From Flavobacterium crocinum (GTDB lineage: Bacteria > Bacteroidota > Bacteroidia > Flavobacteriales > Flavobacteriaceae): a stretch of DNA of 64,000 bases. The stretch covers positions 3,534,001 through 3,598,000 of the forward strand of contig NZ_CP029255.1 of NCBI RefSeq assembly GCF_003122385.1, read 5' to 3'. The notes beneath the pieces were generated by a model. It had not been told where the DNA came from, searched no databases, and saw nothing but the letters and a program-made list of their open reading frames with translations. A program made the translations under genes and the position numbers. Shown piece after piece: positions 35,197 through 42,718 of the stretch; within the stretch, counting starts at the first letter, position 1, and each line of letters begins with the position of its first letter.

Positions 35197-35970
35197 TTAA
35201 TTTTTAGATGCTTCAACAATCACATTGGCAACTTTCTCCGGCTGAGAAATAAACACCACATGGCTTCCTTTAATTTCAGTGATTTTAGTGTTCGAACGTT
35301 TGTACATTGCGTGCTGAATGCTCGGAACAATACTTTTATCCTCAGTTGCTACAATTCCGTACGAAGGTTTAGTTCTCCAGGCTGCTTTTGTAATTGGAGT
35401 TAAAAAACCTTGAGCATAAAAAGCACCTTGCGAAGCAAACATAAAGTCAGCATCTTCTTTGCTTAAATCTCCTGCAAAACCAGCGTGGAATTTTGCTTTA
35501 TCATAATACGCGATTCCTTTATCGTCTGGATTCAATACGCCATTTTCAGGAGCTGGAGGTGCAGTTTGCAACCATTGAACCGAATTTTCGCCATTATCAG
35601 GCTGTAAAGCCGCAACGTAAACCAATGCCGCTACTTTCGGGTGATTTCCCGCTTCAGTGATTACAGTTCCTCCCCAAGAATGTCCAACTAAAATTGTTGG
35701 TCCGTCTTGTTTGTCCAAAGCCAAATTGGTTGCTTTTACATCATCTTCCAAAGAGCTCAACGGATTCTGAACGATCGTTACATTATAGCCTTTTTTAGTT
35801 AGAGCCTGATACAAACCTTTCCACCCCGAACCGTCTGCAAAAGCACCGTGTACCAATACTACGTTTTTAATTTTTGGAGCTGTTTTTTGTGCGTTTACCT
35901 GAACTGATGTCAATAATAAACTAAAGATCATTGCTGCGAATGCTAAATAGCTTTTATATAGTGTTTTCAT
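35197..35970 (-). CDS. Secreted alpha/beta hydrolase
   Basis: A 257-residue serine hydrolase. Signal peptide to about residue 27 (SLLLTSVQVNAQ), oxyanion motif VLVHGAFADGSGW near 38-50, nucleophile elbow GHSWGGT (near 96-102), and the catalytic histidine in KGSHVVFISQPE near the end. The form matches the small Flavobacterium/Burkholderia hydrolases often induced by oxidative stress, including EstC-like esterases. Substrate unknown. It is transcribed towards oxyR, with GGAATTTGG repeats on both sides. Confidence 0.9.
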   Translation of the reverse strand: MKTLYKSYLAFAAMIFSLLLTSVQVNAQKTAPKIKNVVLVHGAFADGSGWKGLYQALTKKGYNVTIVQNPLSSLEDDVKATNLALDKQDGPTILVGHSWGGTVITEAGNHPKVAALVYVAALQPDNGENSVQWLQTAPPAPENGVLNPDDKGIAYYDKAKFHAGFAGDLSKEDADFMFASQGAFYAQGFLTPITKAAWRTKPSYGIVATEDKSIVPSIQHAMYKRSNTKITEIKGSHVVFISQPEKVANVIVEASKN

Positions 35971-36151
35971 TTTTATTTTAGATTATAGATTATAGATTTT
36001 AGAATTAAAACAAATTCCAATTTTGAAATCCCAAATTCCAATTTTCCACCGAGAGTTGGAATTTGGACTCGAGCGATAGCAAACAGGGGAAGCAATTCTC
36101 CGCAAGAAACTCCACAAAGATTTGGAATTTGGAATTTAAAAGAATTGGAAT
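35971..36151. repeat. GGAATTTGGAATTT repeat gap
   Basis: Between the hydrolase and OsmC genes, AATTCCAAT-type blocks (36008-36050) face TTTGGAATTTGGAATTT (about 36055-36140). In the middle, GAGCGATAGC...GGGGAAGCAATTCTCCGCAAG belongs to another dispersed repeat. No gene. Confidence 0.55.
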
Positions 36152-36568
36152 TTAACTAAGTGTAACAGATAAAGTAATCTCCGTATTCAGCAATTTAGAA
36201 ATAGGACAAATTTCTTTTGCTTTTTGAGCAGTTTGCTGAAAATCTTCTGCAGAAATTCCAGGAACTTTTCCTGTAAGTTCTAAAGCAATTAAAGTGATAG
36301 TTCCGTCTTCAAAAGTTACTTTAGCGGTTGTGTCTAAATCTTCTGGAACAAAACCAGCTTCAGACAATAAAAAGCTTAACTGCATGGTAAAACAGCCAGA
36401 ATGTGCTGCTGCGATTAATTCTTCAGGGTTGGTTCCAACACCTTGCTCAAAACGTGTTTTAAAAGACAATTGTGCATTATCTAAAGTGGTGCTTTGTGTA
36501 CTAATGGTTCCTTTTCCTTCCATTCCTGTACCTTTCCAGTTTGCGTTTGCTCTTCTTGTAAATTTCAT
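36152..36568 (-). CDS. OsmC-family peroxidase/redox protein
   Basis: A 138-residue protein from the ATG at 36568, the conserved MKFTRRANANWKG start; a longer frame to 36634 adds an unlikely Asn/Gln-rich leader. The two reactive cysteines lie in AHSGCFTMQLSF and in KEICPISKLL. The family reduces organic hydroperoxides through these cysteines. The sequence (GTNPEELIAAAHSGCF) places it in the OsmC rather than the Ohr branch. Monocistronic; the likely promoter is in 36569-36660. Confidence 0.92.
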   Translation of the reverse strand: MKFTRRANANWKGTGMEGKGTISTQSTTLDNAQLSFKTRFEQGVGTNPEELIAAAHSGCFTMQLSFLLSEAGFVPEDLDTTAKVTFEDGTITLIALELTGKVPGISAEDFQQTAQKAKEICPISKLLNTEITLSVTLS

Positions 36569-36715
36569 GATTGCTAATTTTTTAAAGTTATTTTTTAAGA
36601 TGTTCAAATCGTTTCTTTGATTTTGATGAGACAAAGGTATAGGGAAGGTATTTATTAATCAAATTAATAATTTTTAGTAGTTATAAAAATAATTTATAAT
36701 TATTGATTGAGATAG

Positions 36716-36948
36716 GTGTATGATATAAAAGGTCGTCTAAGAATAAAATGGGAAACAAGAGATCATGCTAAAATGTTTTCCTATTTAAGACTTTATACTG
36801 CCGTTTTATGGTGGGAACCGATATTATTATGGACAGGGAATAAACTTTGGATGATCGTTATAGTTACTTTGAAAATAAAAAAAGCTTGCTGGAAATGCAG
36901 GCTCTTTATTTTGATTTCTTAGGAATTATATTTATTCTTCCCAGATAA
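36716..36948 (+). pseudogene. Possible frameshifted gene remnant
   Basis: In the 363-bp gap between OsmC and the ImmA/IrrE gene, one frame reads YDIKGRLRIKWETRDHAKMF and on to WTGNKL. A second frame continues from 36850 with DDRYSYFENKKSLLEMQ and on to FLGIIFIL before TAA at 36946. Together they look more like protein than either alone, which suggests a remnant with one frameshift. I cannot name the family and chance is not excluded. It overlaps the end of the convergent protease gene by 17 bp. Confidence 0.25.
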
Positions 36949-37735
36949 TACTTAAAGCTTGATTTTTATAAGGTATACAATGTTCTAAAAATTTTCTATT
37001 TGTATCGGAATTTGATACATTCTGAAACCAATCTATAGCCCATACTTCTTGAGTTTTTTCATATCTCTTTTGTTTGTTGAAATATTCTCCCATTGCAGTT
37101 TGTTCTGGAATTTTATACTTATTGTAAAGAATTGATTTAAAAGGAAAATCCTCACTAGTCCAATACCATTTTATCTTATTGTCTTCTCCAAAGATTATTA
37201 AAATAGGATGAGTTCCAATATCAGCAAATTTAATAGCTGTAGATGTTAAACTTGTTTGGTATTTTTTTGCCAATTGATCTAATAATAAAAAACTAAATTT
37301 TTTCTTAAAACAATCTTTTCGAAAACGTTCTTTTGGCATAAGTAAAGAAGAGGCAAAATAATCAGCTTCCCATTCTACATATTTGTCTGATGAAAAATTA
37401 GTAAAAGAACTATGAGCTGGCACTAAACCAGATGAAAGGGCATTTCGATGTTCATCAATAAAATAATGCCCTAGCTCATGTGCAAATGTAAACCTACATC
37501 GAACAGTATGAGAATGTTTTAATCTATCTATATTCAAATAAATATGAAACTTACTGTTTAGATGTTCAATCATTCCATCGAAATATTGCTCATAATTTCC
37601 ATAACAGAAAGAAATAGAATTTTTAGTTGCGATATATTCAGGATTTATTACATTATCTGGACAATAAGAATTTGCAATAAATTCTGCTAAATCTGATAAT
37701 TCCTTTTTTCGATGTAGCGATAAATATTTATTCAT
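36932..37735 (-). CDS. ImmA/IrrE-family metallopeptidase
   Basis: A 267-residue protein with the zinc motif HELGH (His86-Glu87-x-x-His90) in RFTFAHELGHYFIDEHR and the third-ligand helix WEADYFASSLLMP (121-133). ImmA cleaves phage repressors and IrrE/DdrO-type proteases cleave repressors after DNA damage. Here there is no N-terminal HTH. It is the last gene of a three-gene unit and overlaps the 98-residue gene by 8 bp; a sigma-like factor is the first gene. A protease controlling a regulator made in the same operon is the obvious model, but this is inference. Confidence 0.88.
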   Translation of the reverse strand: MNKYLSLHRKKELSDLAEFIANSYCPDNVINPEYIATKNSISFCYGNYEQYFDGMIEHLNSKFHIYLNIDRLKHSHTVRCRFTFAHELGHYFIDEHRNALSSGLVPAHSSFTNFSSDKYVEWEADYFASSLLMPKERFRKDCFKKKFSFLLLDQLAKKYQTSLTSTAIKFADIGTHPILIIFGEDNKIKWYWTSEDFPFKSILYNKYKIPEQTAMGEYFNKQKRYEKTQEVWAIDWFQNVSNSDTNRKFLEHCIPYKNQALSIIWEE

Positions 37736-38024
37736 TATTTTTTCTATCTTCTCGCATTTTTTTTAATATTTCTGAAGACAATTGTTTTCCATCTCTGGCA
37801 GCTTGGGCTAAATTATCAGAATATGGATTTTTCTCCTGTAAAATATCTATTTTGTTTATAATCCCTTTTTTAAGAATATTAATAGGATCGTCCCATTCTT
37901 TTGGTTGGATGGCCTCAATATCCTTTTTGTATTTTTTTTCAAATTCAATTACACTTTCCTCATCAGTTGGGAATATATATCCTTGAGATCGAATTACTTT
38001 TATTAATTTATTATGTTTGCTCAT
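37728..38024 (-). CDS. Hypothetical charged linker protein of the sigma-ImmA operon
   Basis: A 98-residue soluble, highly charged protein with no signal or membrane segment. The C-terminal part (LAQAARDGKQLSSEILKKMRED) resembles the helical tail of small antitoxin-like proteins found beside ImmA/IrrE peptidases. The N-terminal part (IKVIRSQGYIFPTDEESVIEFEKKY) has the look of a peptidase-substrate or anti-sigma-like module. It overlaps the sigma-like gene by 4 bp (ATGA) and the protease gene by 8 bp, so the three are translationally coupled. It is a good candidate for the protease substrate. No named family. Confidence 0.7.
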   Translation of the reverse strand: MSKHNKLIKVIRSQGYIFPTDEESVIEFEKKYKKDIEAIQPKEWDDPINILKKGIINKIDILQEKNPYSDNLAQAARDGKQLSSEILKKMREDRKNNE

Positions 38025-38680
38025 TTAGAGATTGTGTTTGCGTTTCCCAGTTTGCTATTAAAATGCTCAATTATTTTTTTTGTACATCTACTTTTAATAG
38101 CTTTAATATTATCTCTAGTGGTATTATGAACTTTGCAAAGCCAATCCAAAGTTTCAGAAGGGGTATTTTTTCCTTCTTCATAAAATTCATAGAGAGTAAG
38201 TAAAATAGCCTTGTCTCTTTCTTTGAATGAATTTAGTACTTCATCCAAGATTGTTCTCATTTGAGAAAGTTCGACATTTTCTTCAATTTCAATTTCGGGC
38301 GGATTAAAAATTTGTTCTTCATCATCAATAATTTTTAAATGATTTTCTTTTATTTCTATTTTTAGTAAGTCTTTCAGATTATTTTTTGCAATAGTAGCTA
38401 AGTAAGCTTTAAAACGAGCATCAGTAATAATATCTGTGTGAGAGTCATCTATTTGGAACAACAACGGATTCTCATAGATTTTCAGAAAGGTATTATTTAC
38501 AATATCATCAATAATATCATCTCTTAAAAAAGTATATTTTTTCTTTGCTTCAAACACCACCTTATATAGGTATTTTGAATATTCTCTATAAAATGTCACA
38601 AATGAATTTTGCGCATCTGATGGAAACTCCCCTTTATAAGAGAAATTCATAAGCATATCTTCTATTTCACTTTTTCTCAA
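38021..38680 (-). CDS. RNA polymerase sigma-70-like (ECF-type) factor
   Basis: A 219-residue protein with region 2 features (FVTFYREYSKYLYKVVF, DIIDDIVNNTFLKIYENP, then RFKAYLATIAKNNLKDLLK, near 28-128). An atypical region 4 follows (LNSFKERDKAILLTLYEFY, NTTRDNIKAIKSRCTKKI, near 160-208). The order and spacing suit an ECF sigma factor, though the region 4 helix-turn-helix is stretched by an insert (EEGKNTPSETLDW). It is first in the sigma/98-residue/ImmA unit. The promoter region at 38681-38826 is shared divergently with the 42-residue gene. Confidence 0.8.
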   Translation of the reverse strand: MRKSEIEDMLMNFSYKGEFPSDAQNSFVTFYREYSKYLYKVVFEAKKKYTFLRDDIIDDIVNNTFLKIYENPLLFQIDDSHTDIITDARFKAYLATIAKNNLKDLLKIEIKENHLKIIDDEEQIFNPPEIEIEENVELSQMRTILDEVLNSFKERDKAILLTLYEFYEEGKNTPSETLDWLCKVHNTTRDNIKAIKSRCTKKIIEHFNSKLGNANTISK

Positions 38681-38826
38681 TTTATTGAATGTTTATATTA
38701 ATATATACTTAAAACAGTGACAGTATTCAGCAATTTTTAATTTAGATAATGCTTTGTCACTGAATCTTGTATATGTAAATATAAGAAGTTTAATAATACA
38801 AAATATTAGAAAGGAGGTGTAAAATC

Positions 38827-38955
38827 ATGGCTAAAGACTCAGACGGAAAGAAATTCAATAGAATTCCTGCATATACGAAAGTTGTTGACGGGAAAAAGAT
38901 AGAGGTTAAAGAACATATTAGAAGTAACAGAAGTGATAGTAAAGGTAAGAAATAG
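38827..38955 (+). CDS. Small basic protein (42 residues)
   Basis: A short frame MAKDSDGKKFNRIPAYTKVV ending DSKGKK, 42 residues, strongly basic. A purine-rich AAAGGAGGTG lies 8-17 bp before the ATG, an unusually good Shine-Dalgarno sequence for this phylum. The sequence has a compact, non-random composition and resembles the tiny conserved proteins often found next to nuclease or defence genes. It is divergent from the sigma-like gene and 69 bp before the 306-residue gene. Function unknown. Confidence 0.6.
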   Translation: MAKDSDGKKFNRIPAYTKVVDGKKIEVKEHIRSNRSDSKGKK

Positions 38956-39024
38956 AGCTATCAAACATAACCAATAATTCCACTCCGATTTTGTAAGGAG
39001 TGGAATTATAAAAAATTAAATAAA

Positions 39025-39945
39025 ATGAAAAAATATAAGAAAAATTTTAATGGACATTTTAATGTCACAAAATCAACAGAACACGTAAATATTTTATTGG
39101 GAAGTGATTTGGAGCTTTTTATTGACCCATACAATATTGCTAATAATTTGCAGAATAAAGTAGCTAAAAAAGTATACTTAAGAAGTAAGTCATTTTTAGA
39201 GAATTTGAATAGAACTTACATTGTTCCTAATGATAGAATAAATGGACTTGCTTTTCTATCACATTTGCAGGAAGCAAATGAGTATGGATTTGGATATTCT
39301 AAGACTAATAAAGGAAAGGGAATTGGGTTCACTAAGGCTGAAGTAATTTTCGATTCATTAAGTAATAATCTTTTCGCAAGAGGAGGGGCATCTATAACAA
39401 ATGAAGCGCATAATGTTTTGTTATTGGTGAAAGGAATTGGAGCTGATAATATGTCTGATACCTTGGCAAATGTTTGCAGAGATATTTTTGCTGATTTCAC
39501 TTATGAGCAATGTATATTACATAACATTCCAACTTCAAAAGTTCAAATTGAATATTTTGATTCCACTAGAAATTGTTGGATGTTTAAAGACGCTAATCTT
39601 CCATCATTCGCAGGAAAAAAAATCATATTGGTTCCTAAATTTTTGATAGGAGGAGAAAGAGCTTACACTAATGCATTTAATTGGTTTATATCTAGTAATT
39701 ATTTGTCTAAAGAAATTCTAGCAGGAACATTAAGGGTTAATGGCTCAAAAGGATTCATAAATAGACTAAAAAATGGTACCAGAAGAGCGATTATTAAAAA
39801 TATTAATAAACATTTCAAAAAACCTAAAGGAGAGTTGGTTGATTTCGTTAAAAAATATAATGGTTCTCTTTTAGAATTTCAAACTCACATTAAAAATAAT
39901 TTCCCAAATATTAGCGATGAACAATTATTACTAATGTTAAGTTAA
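39025..39945 (+). CDS. Unknown 306-residue protein of the accessory island
   Basis: A soluble protein with no signal peptide. Notable features: a conserved-looking LFIDPYNIANN near 30-40, a GYSKTNKGKGIGFTKAEVIFD Gly/Lys block near 95-115 (a possible nucleic-acid or phosphate loop), MSDTLANVCRDIFADFTYEQC near 140-160, and a basic stretch NGTRRAIIKNINKHFKKPKG near 250-270. An acidic FIDP motif followed by a basic loop recalls nuclease-like proteins of defence islands, but I cannot name a family. Its place between the sigma-protease unit and the DUF488 operon supports an accessory or defence role. Function is not established. Confidence 0.7.
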   Translation: MKKYKKNFNGHFNVTKSTEHVNILLGSDLELFIDPYNIANNLQNKVAKKVYLRSKSFLENLNRTYIVPNDRINGLAFLSHLQEANEYGFGYSKTNKGKGIGFTKAEVIFDSLSNNLFARGGASITNEAHNVLLLVKGIGADNMSDTLANVCRDIFADFTYEQCILHNIPTSKVQIEYFDSTRNCWMFKDANLPSFAGKKIILVPKFLIGGERAYTNAFNWFISSNYLSKEILAGTLRVNGSKGFINRLKNGTRRAIIKNINKHFKKPKGELVDFVKKYNGSLLEFQTHIKNNFPNISDEQLLLMLS

Positions 39946-39974
39946 TTTGGATATGTTCAAAGAAGTTAATATTT

Positions 39975-40008
39975 AAAAAGTCCAACATTTTAGTATGTTG
40001 GACTTTTT
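39975..40008. terminator. Bidirectional terminator
   Basis: A 13-bp perfect stem AAAAAGTCCAACA/TGTTGGACTTTTT (39975-39987 and 39996-40008) with an 8-base loop. It lies between the convergent 306-residue and dual-OB genes; its right arm overlaps the dual-OB stop codon. Confidence 0.85.
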
Positions 40009-40618
40009 AATACCATCCAGAAAGTTGAAGATAGCATCTTTTTTCCATCATAGGATTGTCAGGTGGATTCCACCATTTTGCTAGAGACAGTCTTATTAAT
40101 GTCCCAGCAGGAATATTACCAATAGGGGGAACTTCTCCTTTATAAGGCATTTTTTTATTTCTTTTTAAAAAGCTATTATAATTGTAATTATAACAAGGCT
40201 TTCCAAAATTATCTCCTAAAATTAAATCTTTATCAGTTTGCCAAAAACCAACACTGTTTATGGGAAGATCATTAGGATCATTTAAGAAACCTCTTCCATT
40301 GTTCCATTTTAATTTAAAATCGTAAACATCATTTAGATCACCTTTCCAGATTTTACAATTATTTAAAATATACTGATTTGGGTTCACCGTATCAATATGT
40401 GTTTTGGAAATAACTTGAACATCTTCTATATGTGGAGGTACACCAGGAGTTGGTTTGTATGTAATGTTCCAAATCTGACCAACCTTAAAAGGAGTGTTAA
40501 ATGGTTGATAGCCACCATTTAAATCCATAAGACGTAAATATTTATTTGTGGTAATTTCAATTCCTCCTATGCAGAAGTAGTCTCCCCATTTTGTTTTTGC
40601 CACGATTAGTACATTCAT
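40007..40618 (-). CDS. Dual-OB-like domain protein linked to DUF488
   Basis: A 203-residue soluble beta-rich protein: NVLIVAKTKWGDYFCIGGIE at the start, TTNKYLRLMDLNGGY, VGQIWNITYKP near 45-56, and LIRLSLAKWWNPP near 180. The pattern (two barrel-like halves, KxWGDxFCxGG) fits the small dual-OB domain proteins that I associate with DUF488 genes. That family call rests on memory and context and is moderate. It is the third gene of an operon with two DUF488 genes, 3 bp after the second. Confidence 0.65.
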   Translation of the reverse strand: MNVLIVAKTKWGDYFCIGGIEITTNKYLRLMDLNGGYQPFNTPFKVGQIWNITYKPTPGVPPHIEDVQVISKTHIDTVNPNQYILNNCKIWKGDLNDVYDFKLKWNNGRGFLNDPNDLPINSVGFWQTDKDLILGDNFGKPCYNYNYNSFLKRNKKMPYKGEVPPIGNIPAGTLIRLSLAKWWNPPDNPMMEKRCYLQLSGWY

Positions 40619-40621
40619 ACA

Positions 40622-41101
40622 TTACAAGTGATTAATAATTAAGTTAAATTCATTTTTTATTTTTTCTGTAATTAAAGATCTATGACAAGCACTTGAGTTT
40701 TCTTCTACACAAAACAAAACTATTTTTGAAGAATTTTGTTCTTGAAGATTGTTTATAAAGTGTTGGAAATCAAACTTGTTTAAGACTGTGCTTTTGTATG
40801 CATTTTTAAAAGAGCTGTCGAGTTCTTCACGACTTTGTTTTAGCTCATTTTTTTTTAGATCAGCTTTCTTTTGTAAATTCCTAATTTCATTAGTTGGAGC
40901 TAAATCTAATTGATGAATATATTTTATTTTTAATAAGGATAATTTTTCTTGTAATTTATTGCTATTGACAAATGAATACTTTGAACCTCTGACACCTCTT
41001 CTTTGTCTTACATCAATAAAAGTATCAATTTTATTTTCAATAAGTTTTTTAAAGAAAATATCTTCAGTTGAATTGTAAACACCAATAGTATAAATTTTCA
41101 T
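40622..41101 (-). CDS. DUF488-family protein 2
   Basis: A 159-residue DUF488 protein: YTIGVYNSTEDIFFKKL at the start, the Asp-Val-Arg motif IDTFIDVRQRRGVRGSKY near 26-43, and the cysteine-CHR block FCVEENSSACHRSLI near 131-145. DUF488 proteins are thought to be nucleic-acid or base-related enzymes, but their reaction is unproven. The region 65-120 is an extended Lys/Glu-rich coil lacking in its paralogue. It lies between DUF488 protein 1 (5 bp gap) and the dual-OB-like gene (3 bp gap). Confidence 0.85.
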   Translation of the reverse strand: MKIYTIGVYNSTEDIFFKKLIENKIDTFIDVRQRRGVRGSKYSFVNSNKLQEKLSLLKIKYIHQLDLAPTNEIRNLQKKADLKKNELKQSREELDSSFKNAYKSTVLNKFDFQHFINNLQEQNSSKIVLFCVEENSSACHRSLITEKIKNEFNLIINHL

Positions 41102-41106
41102 AAGTT

Positions 41107-41652
41107 TTAATATTTCTTTTTAGATGTTAAAGGTTCATCTCCAAATAGATTTGTTAAATTTTTACCTTGCATGAATTCGTTCATCACTTTTGCTTGATCT
41201 TTAATTAAACTCGAATCAATAATATGATTAACAGAAATATTGTATTTTAATAATTCTTGACCTATCAATTTACTTCTGTGACAGGTTTCAGGCTTAGTTT
41301 CACTACACATTAATGCTATTATCATTTTTTCATGATTTGCTTCAACTATTGTATTTATTCCTGTTTTAAAAAAATCCTTTTCTTTTACTTTTTCGTAATC
41401 GACCTTTCCTTTTACGTAGCAAGTTATATCATTAGGAAGCCCACCTAAAAAATCACCAGCATATATATATGTTACACCATTCTGTGTAAGTTCAGCTTCT
41501 AATGAATCCTTATTGAAATGCGGATTAAATTTAGAATATGGTTTCGATCTTACATCGAATAAAAACTCTATTTTATAGGCGAGTAACTCTTCGATGAATT
41601 TTTTCAAAGTTTTGTTTCCATGTCCAATAGAATATATTGTGCTGCGGTTCAT
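41107..41652 (-). CDS. DUF488-family protein 1
   Basis: A 181-residue DUF488 protein taken from the ATG at 41652 (MNRSTIYSIGHGNKTLKKF). A longer frame to 41694 adds a hydrophobic leader that breaks the usual TIGHG start. Motifs: SIGHGNKTL, FLFDVRSKPYSKFNPHFN, and LMCSETKPETCHRSKLIG. The DVRSKPYSKFNP segment is the family hallmark. First gene of the three-gene unit; the promoter lies in 41653-41880, an A+T-rich stretch with no other gene. Confidence 0.9.
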   Translation of the reverse strand: MNRSTIYSIGHGNKTLKKFIEELLAYKIEFLFDVRSKPYSKFNPHFNKDSLEAELTQNGVTYIYAGDFLGGLPNDITCYVKGKVDYEKVKEKDFFKTGINTIVEANHEKMIIALMCSETKPETCHRSKLIGQELLKYNISVNHIIDSSLIKDQAKVMNEFMQGKNLTNLFGDEPLTSKKKY

Positions 41653-41883
41653 ATTATTTCTAATTAAATTGAATATCACAAATATAAAAACCATTATTGT
41701 GATGTTCAGTTAAATTAATCTTTAATTTGAATACATATCATAAGTTTCATTTTTAATCCCAAAGCAAATATTATTTTTTAGTAAATAATATTTTTATGGA
41801 AATCCGTAATTTTTAAATAAAAATATTTAAGGCAAGTATATTGTTATTTAAATAAATAAAAAAGAGTATTTATACGGATAATA

Positions 41884-41923
41884 AAAAACAAAACCCTCAA
41901 TCTCCAAAAAGACCAAGGGTTTT
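41884..41923 (-). terminator. Terminator of the 77-residue gene
   Basis: On the minus strand, AAAACCCT (41923-41916) pairs with AGGGTTTT (41897-41890) across an 18-base loop and is followed by TGTTTTTT. It lies 17 bp past the stop at 41941. Confidence 0.65.
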
Positions 41924-41940
41924 AATTTTTCAAAAAAGAC

Positions 41941-42174
41941 TTACTCCAAATCCAGATAAGGATCTAAAATTTCGGCTAGTTCATTGAGCCAATAGAAGCT
42001 GTCTCCAAGTTTGGCAGCGTTTAGCTGAATGTTTTCTTGATCGTTTAGAACGCCCAATGCGAGGGTTAGATTTACCTGTCTAATGGCTCTCGCCATATCG
42101 AGTGGGTCAATTCTGTCGTTGAAGAAATTCATTAGACCGATTTCGGCTTCTTTTGAAAGGGTTTTGGTACTCAT
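41941..42174 (-). CDS. Conserved-looking small protein (77 residues)
   Basis: A soluble, acidic, helical protein (MSTKTLSKEAEIGLMNFFND, then IRQVNLTLALGVLNDQENIQ, ending ILDPYLDLE). No family known to me. Its ATG follows directly after one copy of a 14-bp direct repeat and a structured 110-bp segment (42179-42314), which may be its leader. It sits between the DUF488 operon and dispersed repeats and has its own terminator, so it is monocistronic. Confidence 0.7.
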   Translation of the reverse strand: MSTKTLSKEAEIGLMNFFNDRIDPLDMARAIRQVNLTLALGVLNDQENIQLNAAKLGDSFYWLNELAEILDPYLDLE

Positions 42175-42178
42175 AACT

Positions 42179-42314
42179 CTGTAATTTAGGAAATATAAAA
42201 CCCATGTAGCTTAGGTGTCCTACGCTTACAGAAGCGTTACGGTTGTTTCCAATGCCGCCACCATACCACATGGGCAAGAAGTTTTTTAAGTATCATATTT
42301 CTGTAATTTAGGAA
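42179..42314 (-). ncRNA. Possible structured RNA or small element between 14-bp repeats
   Basis: Exact 14-bp direct repeats CTGTAATTTAGGAA at 42179-42192 and 42301-42314 flank a segment with paired ends CCCATGT (42201-42207) and ACATGGG (42268-42274). A perfect inner hairpin ACGCTT-ACAG-AAGCGT (42222-42237) sits inside, with a GC-rich middle that stands out from the local A+T background. Read on the minus strand it lies just before the 77-residue gene. It could be a leader RNA, a small stand-alone RNA or a mobile element with a target duplication. The pairing is seen; the role is inference. Confidence 0.4.
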
Positions 42315-42400
42315 GCGCAAATATATTAAAAAACAACTTGGTTTTATAATCTAAAAAGTAATACAATTCTTAAATATTAATTTCCCGAAAACTTCCTTTT

Positions 42401-42492
42401 GAAACCGAGTGCCTTAGCCCCGATAGTAGCGGCATCCTTTTGTGGTGGGGTTCACCACAAAAGATATAGCGGATAGCGGGAATCAGCTCCTT
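42401..42492. repeat. Structured intergenic repeat with 11-bp hairpin
   Basis: A 92-bp GC-rich block with a perfect 11-bp stem CTTTTGTGGTG/CACCACAAAAG (42437-42447, 42453-42463) and a 5-base loop. It is flanked by CCCCGATAGTAGCGGCAT on the left and GATATAGCGGATAGCGGGAA on the right, whose parts can also pair (CCCG with CGGG). I recall this layout as a recurrent intergenic element in Flavobacteriaceae, but only one copy is in this window. The rest of 42493-42718 is the A+T-rich promoter region of the next gene. Confidence 0.55.
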
Positions 42493-42718
42493 ATTAATAT
42501 CAATACTTCATTTTAGCTCACTTTAATTATGACAGAATAGAATCTTAAATCAGGAAAAGAAGAATCATTGAGGTATTTATTTGGTTTCAAATTATAATGT
42601 GAAACAAAGTAAGCGGCTGATTTTTAGTTTTATTTATGCGTTGAATTTAATTTTATACGAACAATTTAATAAGACGATCGAATAAAAGTTTTCAATGAAT
42701 AATCTAACCTTAAAATTT

